Source of the DNA: Diaphorobacter aerolatus
GTDB taxonomy: Bacteria > Pseudomonadota > Gammaproteobacteria > Burkholderiales > Burkholderiaceae_C
NCBI RefSeq assembly: GCF_014489535.1
Contig: NZ_CP060783.1
Span: 2,418,001 to 2,482,000, forward strand
Length of the DNA stretch: 64,000 bases
Direction: 5' to 3'
Below are positions 36,716 through 44,944 of this stretch, piece by piece. Both the position numbers and the translations under genes were made by a program. Position 1 is the first letter of the stretch, and each line of letters begins with the position of its first letter. The notes beneath the pieces were generated by a model. It had not been told where the DNA came from, made no database searches, and saw nothing but the letters and a program-made list of their open reading frames with translations.

Positions 36716-37270
36716 TTGGCTTTCAGAGATACTTACGAAATCCGCGAATTCATCGAAACCGTGACGGAATTTGGACAGACTGGGGAAGTGTTTGAAGCGG
36801 CTGTTCGGCAGTGCCGTAGTGACAAGGCCGTGCTTGTCTTGGCGGAATCAGACCCTCTGTCGCGTCAACTGGGCATGCTGGCGCTGTTAGTACAGCAAAA
36901 CGTACCGTTGGCCGCTGCTGGTCATTCGGATCTTAACAACGTGCTGGAACCACTGTTCACCGGTACACGGGCTGGTGTCTGCTCCAAGGTCACAAAGCCG
37001 AAGGTGAGAAAGAAGTCCCCACGTGACAAAGGTCTTGGCAATCCAGACCTTGCAACCGCTCGGGTCACTTCAGTGACCGTTCGCAAGAAAAACGCCGATG
37101 CCTTCGCGTCCAAGTACGTTCATCAGGTTCTGGAATGGCGAGATAGGGGAGACACGTTGGCAAAGATTGCGGCGCGATTAAATGACATGAATTTACCGGG
37201 GAGACGGGGCGGAAAATGGCATTCAACGTCTGTACGCAATCTGATAGAGCGTTGTAAGCTTCTAACTTAG
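36716..37270 (+). CDS. Serine-recombinase-like protein lacking the catalytic N-terminus
   Basis: 184 residues if the TTG at 36716 is used; no nearby ATG fits. The first 65 residues match the middle of a resolvase domain (KAVLVLAESDPLSRQLGMLALLVQQNVP resembles the usual KADRLSR segment), and the end matches a recombinase DNA-binding domain (VHQVLEWRDRGDTLAKIAARLNDMNLPGRRGGKWHSTSVRNLI). The N-terminal strand with the nucleophile serine and the long dimer helix are missing. It may be a degenerate recombinase or a DNA-binding regulator derived from one. Confidence 0.6.
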   Translation: MAFRDTYEIREFIETVTEFGQTGEVFEAAVRQCRSDKAVLVLAESDPLSRQLGMLALLVQQNVPLAAAGHSDLNNVLEPLFTGTRAGVCSKVTKPKVRKKSPRDKGLGNPDLATARVTSVTVRKKNADAFASKYVHQVLEWRDRGDTLAKIAARLNDMNLPGRRGGKWHSTSVRNLIERCKLLT

Positions 37271-37345
37271 CAAAAAGAAGACCCACATGCGGCGTAACTA
37301 TCAACGACACCAGGGCTACAAGCAGGCTCTAGTAAATCGCCACGA

Positions 37346-38220
37346 TCAAGCAGCTTCTTTTGTCTGAGGAATCCCAACATCAGGAACAATTAGGCTTGGG
37401 CTAAAAAACATGACTTCATTACCTACATAGCGCCGTTGGGCCGTATAGTTGAGCCCATATGTCTTTGTATTGACGAGTTGATACATGGCACGTATTTCCT
37501 CTGCGTTGTCGTAAGACACAACCCAATGCCGCCTGAAACTTTTGGCCTTAATAGTTTTTGCGATTGCAACATGATCGTCATGTTCATAATAGTTGCGGTA
37601 CAACCCCTTACCTTTGACGTAATACGGAGGGTCAAGATAAATCAGCGAATCTTCTGGCAAAAACTCTTTACAACGTTTCAGAAGAGCTAGCGAATCCTCT
37701 CTGTACACCGTGATGTCCTTCGAACGCTTTGCGATCTCCGCAATTCGGGCGGCAATGACTTCCTTCTTGAAGCGGGCATCTAATTTGTAGACTCCTTCCT
37801 GACTCTTCCCCCCAATAACACCCGCCTTCAAGATACCAGAGCGGTTGGTTCTGTTCATAAACAACGTGGCAAACCCTTTCTCAACTAGGCTGGCTTGACA
37901 GTCTTCACGGAGTATCGAGCGCCATTTAAACCACTCAGTAATGGTGATGGGAGTTGATGCCAATAACTCTAGCAATTCCTCAGAATGTCGTGTCACAGAA
38001 ACCCAAAATGCAAATACTGCAGGGTCAGCATCGTTGATATGGATGTGGCTTGCATGACCTTGAAACAGTAGATTGAGTGCTACCCCAGCGCCACCCGCAT
38101 AAGGCTCAAGGTAGTGCCCCCCACAACACCATTAGCCTCCATCACCCTAGCAATGAATGGTGCAAAAGGCGCTTTACCACCAGGGTAGCGAAGCGGGCTG
38201 TAAAGCCTATTTGAGAACAT
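37346..38220 (-). CDS. DNA adenine methylase, Dam/M.MboII-like D12 class (frame broken near 38120)
   Basis: The start ATG 38220 lies within the end of the upstream ATPase gene (14-nt overlap). The N-terminus reads MFSNRLYSPLRYPGGKAPFAPF, with the SAM-binding motif region PGGK, then breaks where a run of six G should be seven. It continues as EPYAGGAGVALNLLFQGHASHIHINDADPAVFAFW and on to the catalytic motif DPPYYVKG. About 291 residues, the usual size of Dam-type enzymes. It methylates adenine N6 in a short site, probably GATC-like, though specificity is not readable. Likely partners the ATPase-TOPRIM protein. Confidence 0.88.
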
Positions 38221-39928
38221 TTGGAACCTTCTTCAAATTGACTGTCAAGGCGCTGAGTTTTGCTTCATCCACTGCATAACCATTTTTCATCACACCGTAT
38301 ATTGCGCCCTTGAACTGATCGAGAAACTGATTGGTCAACACTGGATTCCTTCCGACCCAATGCTTCCAAGCACCGTAGGATTTATTCCCACAATTAAGTA
38401 TCTTCTGCATTTCTTGGTCTTGGTAAAAGCGCTTAAAAATACTACGCGGCTTCTCTGAGCCCCTATATGCCTTAATCCGCTCATTGAGATCAACGGTCGC
38501 ACCAATAATATTCATCATGCTAATTGTTTCTCGCGCTACATTTGTGAAGACATCACGAGTGAATTGTAGCTCATTTTCCCAAAACCCATCATCTGCAGGA
38601 AGATTGTAAAGATGCTGAAAAATCAACTGATCAGGCGGAAAATTGCCAGGCAAGAGAACGATTGTTTTGTACTTTTCGCCTTTTATTTTTGATCTAGCGT
38701 CTGAGTCAAGACAAATTACACTTTTATCCATGAATTCTGGCACTTTTTTATCAATTAGATGAACAAAATTAGTACATCCAAGAGTCACCTCCGACATGGA
38801 AATAGTGAATTTTTTTATCGGCTGTCTACTTATCAATGCATCAAAGAAATTCTCTGCTTCTCTATCTTCAAAGTAGACATTCACAGCTGGCAATTGTGCA
38901 GTTGATCCTGTGCCGACTGTTCTCGTGTGAATGTCGGCACTAATCTTCGCCCAAGACCAATCCTGCATTACCTGAACATCACCAAATGTGTTGCTCAGAT
39001 AAACGGTCTTGAACTTTTTGCTGCGCTCATGCTGACTCTGTTCATGGGCATATTCAATCATGACTGGGGAGTGAGATGTCATCACCACCTGCAGTTTCAG
39101 ATTTCTACATTCACGCTCAAAAATCTTAAGCAAGTTAATCTGAGCGGTTGGAAACAATCCCGCATCGACTTCATCAATTAGTAGCATGCCGCCTTTGTAA
39201 TCAGCATACTCTGCCTTCAGCTTCTTAAATGAAAGCAGTGCCATTATTATCTGACCCGCATTGTCTTCACCTGCAGAAACCGACTCATGGTTATAGTTAT
39301 CTCCATGGGCTACGGCGGAGGTGATTGTTCCATGCGTCCCAGTAGCTTGCGTAGAGTTTCTATTGAGCAATTCGTTAGTCAGCGCAATAAACTCCTGCTC
39401 ATGCGCTTTTAAATACTCAAAATCAATTTCCTTGTAATCACGATCAGCAATTGGGTACAAGCGCTTCAAGCTCAAAAAAATTACAGGATGAGTAAAATTT
39501 CGGCTTGTATTCCCTGTTGCTGCGCTATTTTTTCTAACTACAGGTCGAGGCAATATATTTTTGCTAACATCATCAGTTCTAGTCATCAGCTCCAAATTGG
39601 CTGTTGCAATTTGGTTGGTATACCCTTCATGAATAAAAATACTAGCCGAAAGCGATCCTGGTACATCGAATTTCTCAGATATTCTAATGTGCTCTTTGTA
39701 TTGAGACTTGAAGCTCTTGCCGCTAATTTGCTTGAATTCACGCAGGCTTCCGCCGGTGACATAGTCCTTTTCAAAGCTAAAAATTTGCGCCGCGATCCCG
39801 AGGATGGATGATTTAGAGGTTCCGTTCTTCCCGCAAATAATAGTAACATAGTCCCCAAACTCAATTTCAACATTCTTCAGTGCTCTGAATTTATCAATTG
39901 CTATTTTCTTAAGTTGTGTCGCCGTCAT
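38207..39928 (-). CDS. OLD-like ATPase with C-terminal TOPRIM-like nuclease region
   Basis: 573 residues from ATG 39928 (AGGGA eight bases upstream; a TTG-type start at 39961 would add 11). Walker A is GKNGTSKSS (33-41), the ABC signature SAGEDNAGQ comes later, and Walker B is MLLIDEVDAGLFP (about 250), followed by a SHSP switch (VVMTSHSPVM). The C-terminal part has VYFEDREAENFFDAL (about 351) and CLDSDA (about 406), placed like the acidic motifs of a TOPRIM domain, as in OLD nucleases, GajA and AriA/AriB-type defence proteins. Overlaps the adenine methylase gene. Probably an antiphage effector; AT-rich, hence acquired. Confidence 0.8.
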   Translation of the reverse strand: MTATQLKKIAIDKFRALKNVEIEFGDYVTIICGKNGTSKSSILGIAAQIFSFEKDYVTGGSLREFKQISGKSFKSQYKEHIRISEKFDVPGSLSASIFIHEGYTNQIATANLELMTRTDDVSKNILPRPVVRKNSAATGNTSRNFTHPVIFLSLKRLYPIADRDYKEIDFEYLKAHEQEFIALTNELLNRNSTQATGTHGTITSAVAHGDNYNHESVSAGEDNAGQIIMALLSFKKLKAEYADYKGGMLLIDEVDAGLFPTAQINLLKIFERECRNLKLQVVMTSHSPVMIEYAHEQSQHERSKKFKTVYLSNTFGDVQVMQDWSWAKISADIHTRTVGTGSTAQLPAVNVYFEDREAENFFDALISRQPIKKFTISMSEVTLGCTNFVHLIDKKVPEFMDKSVICLDSDARSKIKGEKYKTIVLLPGNFPPDQLIFQHLYNLPADDGFWENELQFTRDVFTNVARETISMMNIIGATVDLNERIKAYRGSEKPRSIFKRFYQDQEMQKILNCGNKSYGAWKHWVGRNPVLTNQFLDQFKGAIYGVMKNGYAVDEAKLSALTVNLKKVPNVLK

Positions 39929-40071
39929 AGCGCAGTCCCTATTTATTGTTAAAGCATTCATTCAAGGATAGATATTACTACTCTTCGATCTCTTACAAAG
40001 ATACTTGCCCATGTATCATTAGAACAAGCGATTGCCCTTGGACGTTTTGACCCATCCATCATTTTGATGGA

Positions 40072-40770
40072 TTAGGCAGCACAGGGATTCTTTGACGCTA
40101 TGGACTTCAAATCACGCTCACGCCCTCCGAGAGACTGATATTCAGGCATTGACATCTTAATCAAATTTTTCGAATCCTCGATCAATCGCCCAGCATCATA
40201 TAAAGCTTTCTGATTCATGACCCCGGTCTTTTTTCCAATAGACTTTTCTCTTTCGATATCGCTTTCCGACATTTCAATAGCCATGCGACTCATAAGAATT
40301 GCATTCGCAAGTTCATAAAGCCTTGCTTCGCGCGATTTTTTACATGCATCCAAAGCGGCCTTTCGTTCTTGCTCTGCTGCTCGTTGCACCTGTAGTTTTT
40401 GCTGCTGCTCCTCCGCCAGTCTTTTGCGTTCTTGTGCAGCGGTAGCTATTTGATTCTCTCTGGCTTCCCGTTCTGCTTCTTTTTGGGCCTTGCAGTAATC
40501 GGAGGTCGATCTTATGCACTCCTCTCCTGGCCCTCCTCGCTTACGTCTTTCATTCTCGGAAATTCTCTGCTTGTAAAGTTCATCAAGTCGTTTCTGCCCA
40601 GTGGCTAGGCAAGCTTGGCTATCTGTTCTATTTTTGAATCCAGCACAAAATCTCATGATTTCGCCTTGCTCAGTCATGCCATCAATTCGCTCAAACTGAG
40701 CAAATGCAGCAGAAGAAATAGCAAGCAGAACTCCGCACGAGAAATACCTAAAATACCTTTTATCGATCAT
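40072..40770 (-). CDS. Secreted coiled-coil protein of unknown function
   Basis: 232 residues with a signal peptide (YFRYFSCGVLLAISSAAFA) and then a highly charged helical region (about 75-150, rich in Glu, Lys, Gln and Arg, such as EAEREARENQIATAAQERKRLAEEQQQ) that should form a coiled coil. Cysteines pair up in the N-terminal part (CAGF, QACLATG, ECIRSTSDYCKA). I do not recognise the family. It lies 110 bp upstream of the ATPase gene on the same strand with low GC, so it is island cargo and could be periplasmic. Confidence 0.62.
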   Translation of the reverse strand: MIDKRYFRYFSCGVLLAISSAAFAQFERIDGMTEQGEIMRFCAGFKNRTDSQACLATGQKRLDELYKQRISENERRKRGGPGEECIRSTSDYCKAQKEAEREARENQIATAAQERKRLAEEQQQKLQVQRAAEQERKAALDACKKSREARLYELANAILMSRMAIEMSESDIEREKSIGKKTGVMNQKALYDAGRLIEDSKNLIKMSMPEYQSLGGRERDLKSIASKNPCAA

Positions 40771-40812
40771 TTTCCCCTCACCTCAAAAATAGAAAAATTA
40801 CTCTGAAATTTT

Positions 40813-41046
40813 TCAAAAATTCTTTTGAATATAGGGCGGATGTGCCAGTGCAAAACACTCATCGTCACCTTGTTCACGGAATCTGAAATTGGCCTCCGAC
40901 GCGTACTTTGCGGCTTCCGCTTCGCTGGGGAACTTGAAATGGTCTTCCAAACGTTGACCCCAGCCCCTGTCATGTTCGTACACGTCAACGCACCAGCTTT
41001 CCGACGAGGGCTTTTTTAGTGACTTGGCTTTCATCTTCGACATCAT
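40813..41046 (-). CDS. Small hypothetical protein
   Basis: 77 residues, two adjacent ATG codons preceded at six bases by AGGGGAG, a strong ribosome site that supports expression. Basic N-terminus, then WCVDVYEHDRGWGQRLEDHFKFPSEAEAAKYASEANFRFREQGDDECF, a compact mixed alpha/beta pattern. No recognised family. Located between the coiled-coil gene and the AlpA-like gene in the island. Confidence 0.6.
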   Translation of the reverse strand: MMSKMKAKSLKKPSSESWCVDVYEHDRGWGQRLEDHFKFPSEAEAAKYASEANFRFREQGDDECFALAHPPYIQKNF

Positions 41047-41193
41047 CTACTCTCCCCTGAAGTTGTTGATTACATCGCCATACCTTGTAGCCAATGAGCG
41101 GTATCGCCCTCGGCTCGACTATCCAAGAGAAGCCTACCGTAACTTCTCCTGACACATGGCCTAACAGTCAAAATTATTTGACTTACCCGGCGT

Positions 41194-41403
41194 CTAGTGC
41201 GGATGTTTGGCCTGATGAACCAGCGGTGCAGCATCACGCCAGTTCTGTAGTTCGATGGTATTGAAGACTGTGCAGCGTGGGCCGAGTTTTCGTGCCTTGG
41301 GAAAGTCATTTCTATCCTTTGACCACCGCCACAGCGTGCTGACCCCGATACCCAAGAATTCGGCGGCGGCTTTGGGGCGAATGGATGAATTAATTTGATG
41401 CAT
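41194..41403 (-). CDS. AlpA-like helix-turn-helix regulator / excisionase
   Basis: 69 residues from ATG 41403 (GGAG seven bases upstream). The winged-helix pattern IRPKAAAEFLGIGVSTLWRWSKDRNDFPKARKLGPRCTVFNTIELQNWRD is typical of AlpA/MerR-type regulators of P4-like elements, which control integrase expression or act as recombination directionality factors. It sits between the integrase-side genes and the cargo, as in other islands. Confidence 0.85.
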   Translation of the reverse strand: MHQINSSIRPKAAAEFLGIGVSTLWRWSKDRNDFPKARKLGPRCTVFNTIELQNWRDAAPLVHQAKHPH

Positions 41404-41504
41404 TGATGAGCTCCATATTGAAGTCCGCCATAACTCGTGTTGGGCGGTATGAAGCAATTTCAGCATGCAATTCCTGAATTCGAACTGGCACCATGCTGGC
41501 ATCG

Positions 41505-42434
41505 TCATGACGCTGCAGGCGGGGTCATGATGTTGCTGGCAGACTCATCTTGCCATTCGCGGCACCAACGCCGAATGACATCTGGATTTTCCAAGTCTTC
41601 GTACTTGGAGAGCATGTCGCGGGCGAAGGCCGTAGCACTTTTATAGTTCTGCGGCGCGGCCTGCCACATCTCCCAGCATTCTTTAACTTGTTGCTTCGCG
41701 ATGGCTTTCGGATCATTGATCCATCTGGCTTTCGCAGCGGATTTCGCCATGACGCGTCTTGCGTCCTTCAGGATTTCCGCTTCAATCTTGCGTATCCGAT
41801 CTGTTGTGGCGTTCGGGAGTCGCGCCAGCACCTGCTCTCGCTCGGCGATGCAGACCATTTCCATGGCCTCGGTGACAAGCATGGACGCTTGAAACATGGA
41901 TTGATCTGTGGATCGTCCATTCTTGCTCCCTTCGGAAAATAAGACATCAACCATGAACACCTTTTCCAGCGCAATCAGGGCGTAGCACTGGGCGTCTGTC
42001 GGTTGGCTGTCCTGTGGACTCCGGCGCCGTTGATGAAGAATTGCTTCCAAGATTTCGATGTCTGAAAACTGCTGATCAGGGTATCCATCGGGCAACCGCG
42101 TCGGATCGGGCCAGTTTCCCAGTAGCGCCGCCGCATCGTCGACGGTGAAGTTCCATGTACCGTTTTCGTCGCACATGTAGTCAGGAAAGAATTGAAGTTC
42201 CCAGCCCCCATCCTGAATCAGACGACGCGCGAATTCACCGCTGAACTCTTCCAACTCTTTGGTATGCAGGCTGGCCTTCAGCGCGTCCATTTCTGTTCGC
42301 AGTGTGTTCGTGCTGGCTTGCCATTGATTGAGATTGCAGCCATTCAGAACATGGCTTGCGCGTTGATAGATTGCGCCCGTAAACGGAAACTGCGTGTGCG
42401 GGTGCTGACTCATAGGATTGCCATCCAACTTCAT
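41505..42434 (-). CDS. Island protein of unknown function
   Basis: About 309 residues. The ATG at 42434 overlaps the integrase stop (TGATG); ATG 42413 is an alternative. Sequence is soluble and helical with no signal or membrane helix. Its C-terminus (KSAAKARWINDPKAIAKQQVKECWEMWQAAPQNYKSATAFARDMLSKY) resembles segments often seen in small phage/island proteins of Gammaproteobacteria and Betaproteobacteria. Translational coupling to the integrase suggests a role in element biology rather than cargo. Function unknown. Confidence 0.65.
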   Translation of the reverse strand: MKLDGNPMSQHPHTQFPFTGAIYQRASHVLNGCNLNQWQASTNTLRTEMDALKASLHTKELEEFSGEFARRLIQDGGWELQFFPDYMCDENGTWNFTVDDAAALLGNWPDPTRLPDGYPDQQFSDIEILEAILHQRRRSPQDSQPTDAQCYALIALEKVFMVDVLFSEGSKNGRSTDQSMFQASMLVTEAMEMVCIAEREQVLARLPNATTDRIRKIEAEILKDARRVMAKSAAKARWINDPKAIAKQQVKECWEMWQAAPQNYKSATAFARDMLSKYEDLENPDVIRRWCREWQDESASNIMTPPAAS

Positions 42435-43683
42435 CAACGCTGGCCGACTGACTTGAATGGAATCACATCAGCGCCAGCCTTCAATTTGTCCAAGTAGTCC
42501 GCCCATGTCCGCATCATTGTTAGGCGTTGATCCATGAACTCGGCCCGGTCATACGCGGCACCTAGCGGGCCAGACTTGCCATGCGCTAGCTGGGCTTCAA
42601 TAACGTCGGTATGAATTCCTGGCAACCGTTCAATGATCAATGTTCGCGCCATCGCACGGAAACCATGGGCCGTCATTTCTTCACCTGAATAACCAAGACG
42701 GCGAAGCGCGGCGTTGATCGTCATGTCGGACATGGGGCGACCTTCTCCCCGCGTGGATGGAAAGACAAATGTTCTATGCCCCGTCAGCGGTTGAATTTCA
42801 CGTAGTATTTCCAGCGCCTGTGGGGCGAGCGGAACAAAGTGCGGTCTGCCATTCAATTTCTGGGCGACAGTGCGCTTCATGGACGCTGAAGGAATGGTCA
42901 GCATTCCAGCGTCAAGGTCGATCCAAGACCATTCCATCTTACGAATGTTGGCTGGGCGCTGGAATAGAAGTGCCGACAGTTGCAACGCCGCCTTGGTGAT
43001 GGGCTGCCCACTGTAGGTGTCGAAAGCCCGCAGTAGCTCTCCAACCTTCAACGGTTCCAAAACGGCAGGCATGTGTTTCACGACGACCGGTTCCAACGCG
43101 CCGCGCAGGTCAGGCATCGGGTTTCGTTCACAACGTCCCGTTTGAATGCCGTAGCGAAATACCTGTCCTGAATTCTGGTTCAGGGTATGGGCAGCATCGC
43201 GATTGCCCCGCTGCTCCACCTTCCGAAGCGCGCTCAACATCATCGGCGCAGTGATGTCAGGTAACTGAAACCGACCGACATACGGGAAGATGTCTCTTTC
43301 AAGCCCACGCAGCCACTTGGCGGCGTACTTTTCGCTCCAGCCAGACTTTTTGATGCCATGGTATTCCCGCGCCACAGATTCGAACGTGCTTTCACCAGCC
43401 ACAGCGCGGGCAACCTTTGCCGCATGCTTGACGACACCTGGGTCAAATCCATCAGCAAGCAGAGACCTTGCTTCGTCCCGACGCTTTCTCGCTTGTGCCA
43501 GCGTGACTGTGGGATAAACACCAAGGGACAGCGTCTTTTGCTTGCCCCCGAAGCGATAAGCCATCCGCCAATACTTGCCTGCGGCCTTGATGTGAAGGTA
43601 CAGGCCACCACCATCGCTGTGCTTGTCGCCTGCGGGCTTGCCCGAGTGTTTGGCTTGTCGAATGGCAGTGTCGTTTAGGGCAT
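42434..43683 (-). CDS. Tyrosine recombinase (P4-type integrase), frame broken at its second codon
   Basis: The P4 integrase N-terminus (NDTAIRQAKHSGKPAGDKHSDGGGLYLHIKAAGKYWRMAYRF) begins directly downstream of ATG 43683. That ATG is out of frame by one base; one more G in the GGG run at 43678-43680 gives MPLNDTAIRQAK. Catalytic residues are visible: Arg in LFQRPANIRKMEW, H-x-x-R in HGFRAMARTL, His in AHGKSGP, and Tyr in AYDRAEF. Lies 163 bp inside the tRNA end and should catalyse integration at the tRNA-Arg 17-bp core. A TTG/GTG start at 43732 would run through the arm repeats and is less likely. Confidence 0.92.
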
Positions 43684-43684
43684 T

Positions 43685-43746
43685 GTTGGTATCTAGGGCT
43701 GTTGGTACACGAGATACCAACAAAAACACCAAGAAAGTGTTGGTAT
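43685..43746. promoter_or_regulatory. Cluster of integrase arm-type repeats / integrase promoter
   Basis: Four copies of GTTGGTA(C/T): 43685-43692, 43701-43708, 43714-43721 (inverted) and 43739-43746. They lie just upstream of the integrase start, and two similar copies occur near the opposite island end. Consistent with integrase arm-binding sites or autoregulation. Confidence 0.55.
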
Positions 43747-43780
43747 GTCCATAGACTACCTAACACCACCCGAGACAACA

Positions 43781-43813
43781 AAAACCCGCAATGCCAGAAA
43801 GCATGCGGGTTTC
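43781..43813 (-). terminator. Intrinsic terminator after tRNA-Arg
   Basis: On the minus strand, an A-A-A-C-C-C-G-C-A stem (43782-43790) pairs with the inverted copy ending at 43812, followed by a T-rich tract (GCGGGTTTTTG). It lies 33 bp past the tRNA 3' end. Confidence 0.75.
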
Positions 43814-43845
43814 GAGGTGATTGGAGACAACCTAAGATGACTCGT

Positions 43846-43921
43846 TGGTGCGGCTGGCGGGGATCGAACCCACGACCCTTGGCTTCGGAGGCCAATACTC
43901 TATCCACTGAGCTACAGCCGC
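43846..43921 (-). tRNA. tRNA-Arg (anticodon CCG)
   Basis: 76 nt on the minus strand. The acceptor GCGGCTG pairs with CAGCCGC, the anticodon loop is CTCCGAA (anticodon CCG), the T-arm has GTTCGATCC, and an encoded CCA is at 43848-43846. The 3' portion serves as the island attachment site; the gene remains complete because the island supplied or preserved the 3' end. Confidence 0.95.
43852..43868. repeat. attR: 17-bp core inside tRNA-Arg
   Basis: GGCTGGCGGGGATCGAA, identical to the copy at 35639-35655; it corresponds to part of the T-arm and acceptor of the tRNA. Confidence 0.85.
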
Positions 43922-44092
43922 TTGCTGTGTCTGGCCTGTGCATGCTTTTGGGGCAGACATCGGCAGAAGAAGAAAAAGAAAGACGCGGCGGAAAAGCGCT
44001 GTTGGCGTGTTGACCACGACAGATGCGCTATCCGACGGACCGGAGATTATCGCACGGGTCGGCGCATGTTTCTTTCCAAGCCGACAGAGGCT

Positions 44093-44718
44093 TCATTCTG
44101 CGAGGTACTTTTGAAATCCCAAACCCGCTAAATAGACATCCACTGACATACTGCCGGTTTGCACCAGGGGGGAACTTCCTCCACTCAGGACCCAGCCGTG
44201 TATGAGCCCGACGAATAACGCATGCAAGCCTTGCGCCGCGATGGGAGCGGGCATGGGAGAGTCACGTTCAGTTGTTCGGCGGCTGCGGCCAAGTCCTGGG
44301 TGAACTTGGCGCGCGATACCCTGGCGGCGTCGATGTGGCGCTCGCGCATGTCTTCGAGTTCGCCGACGTATTCCATCTTGAACATCGCGGTGTCGAAGAT
44401 TTTGCGTCGGCGTTCGTCGAGGGTGACGTTTTCAAAGACGTTGCGGATCGATTCGCGGATGCGCACGAGCGGCGGCATGTCACCGTACAGGTCGTCGCAG
44501 AGTTCATCAAATGGCATGCAGACGCGGTTGAGCATGGAACTGAAGAGGTCCACCTTGTCCTTGAAATGCCAGTACACCGCACCACGCGTGGCACCGGCGC
44601 GTTGCGCGATGTCGCCGAGTGAGGTGCGGGAAACGCCCTTTTCGAAGAAAACCTCTTCGGCCGCATCCAGAAGTCTGGTGCGGGTTTCGTCTGCTTCTGC
44701 CTTGGTTCGCCTAGCCAT
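44093..44718 (-). CDS. TetR-family efflux repressor (AcrR/TtgR type; frame broken near 44256)
   Basis: The N-terminal helix-turn-helix (TRTRLLDAAEEVFFEKGVSRTSLGDIAQRAGATRGAVYWHFKDKVDLF) is the AcrR/TtgR consensus. The ligand domain runs to QLNVTLP, where one missing base in a GGG run (44255-44257, plus strand) breaks the frame; the other frame continues PAPIAAQGLHALFVGLIHGWVLSGG to a stop at 44093, giving about 208 residues. Divergent from the RND operon and likely represses it by binding the palindrome in the shared promoter. Confidence 0.92.
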
Positions 44719-44802
44719 CTATATGGACCCTTGTGATCTCTGTCCAATACCTGCCGGACGTGGGAGCCGGTGTGAGTGAAAGCAAAGTGCTCTTCCGCTC
44801 TT

Positions 44803-44830
44803 ATTATACATTTATGGATGTATGTATAAT
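44803..44830. promoter_or_regulatory. Operator palindrome in the TetR-RND divergent promoter
   Basis: An inverted repeat of ATTATACAT and ATGTATGTATAAT around TTATGG, resembling AcrR/TtgR boxes rich in TGTATGTA. It lies 85 bp from the repressor start and about 115 bp from the membrane fusion gene. Confidence 0.65.
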
Positions 44831-44944
44831 TGCGGATCAAATTCGTCGGATATGGGCGAGTTGTGTCTGTTTTCAGCCGCGCCTACACACGCGCACAAGA
44901 ACTGATTGATATCCTTAATAAAAATGTTTACCGGAAGGACTTTC

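Larger units (their letters stand above)
35639..43868. mobile_element. Integrative genomic island in tRNA-Arg(CCG), about 8.2 kb
   Basis: Bounded by identical 17-bp repeats, with a P4-type integrase next to the tRNA end. Most of the interior is distinctly AT-richer than the chromosome. Contents from left: a non-coding segment, Rep-like HUH endonuclease, resolvase-like protein, adenine methylase, ATPase-TOPRIM protein, two unknown genes, AlpA-like regulator, an unknown gene, integrase. Arm-type GTTGGTA repeats lie near both ends. No conjugation or phage structural genes are present, so it resembles a satellite-like integrative element carrying a defence cargo. Confidence 0.85.

Noticed and set aside
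43683..43732. Integrase start at the upstream TTG/GTG (43732)
   Set aside because: It would translate through the arm-type repeats; the conserved N-terminus starts at the ATG at 43683 once one base is restored.
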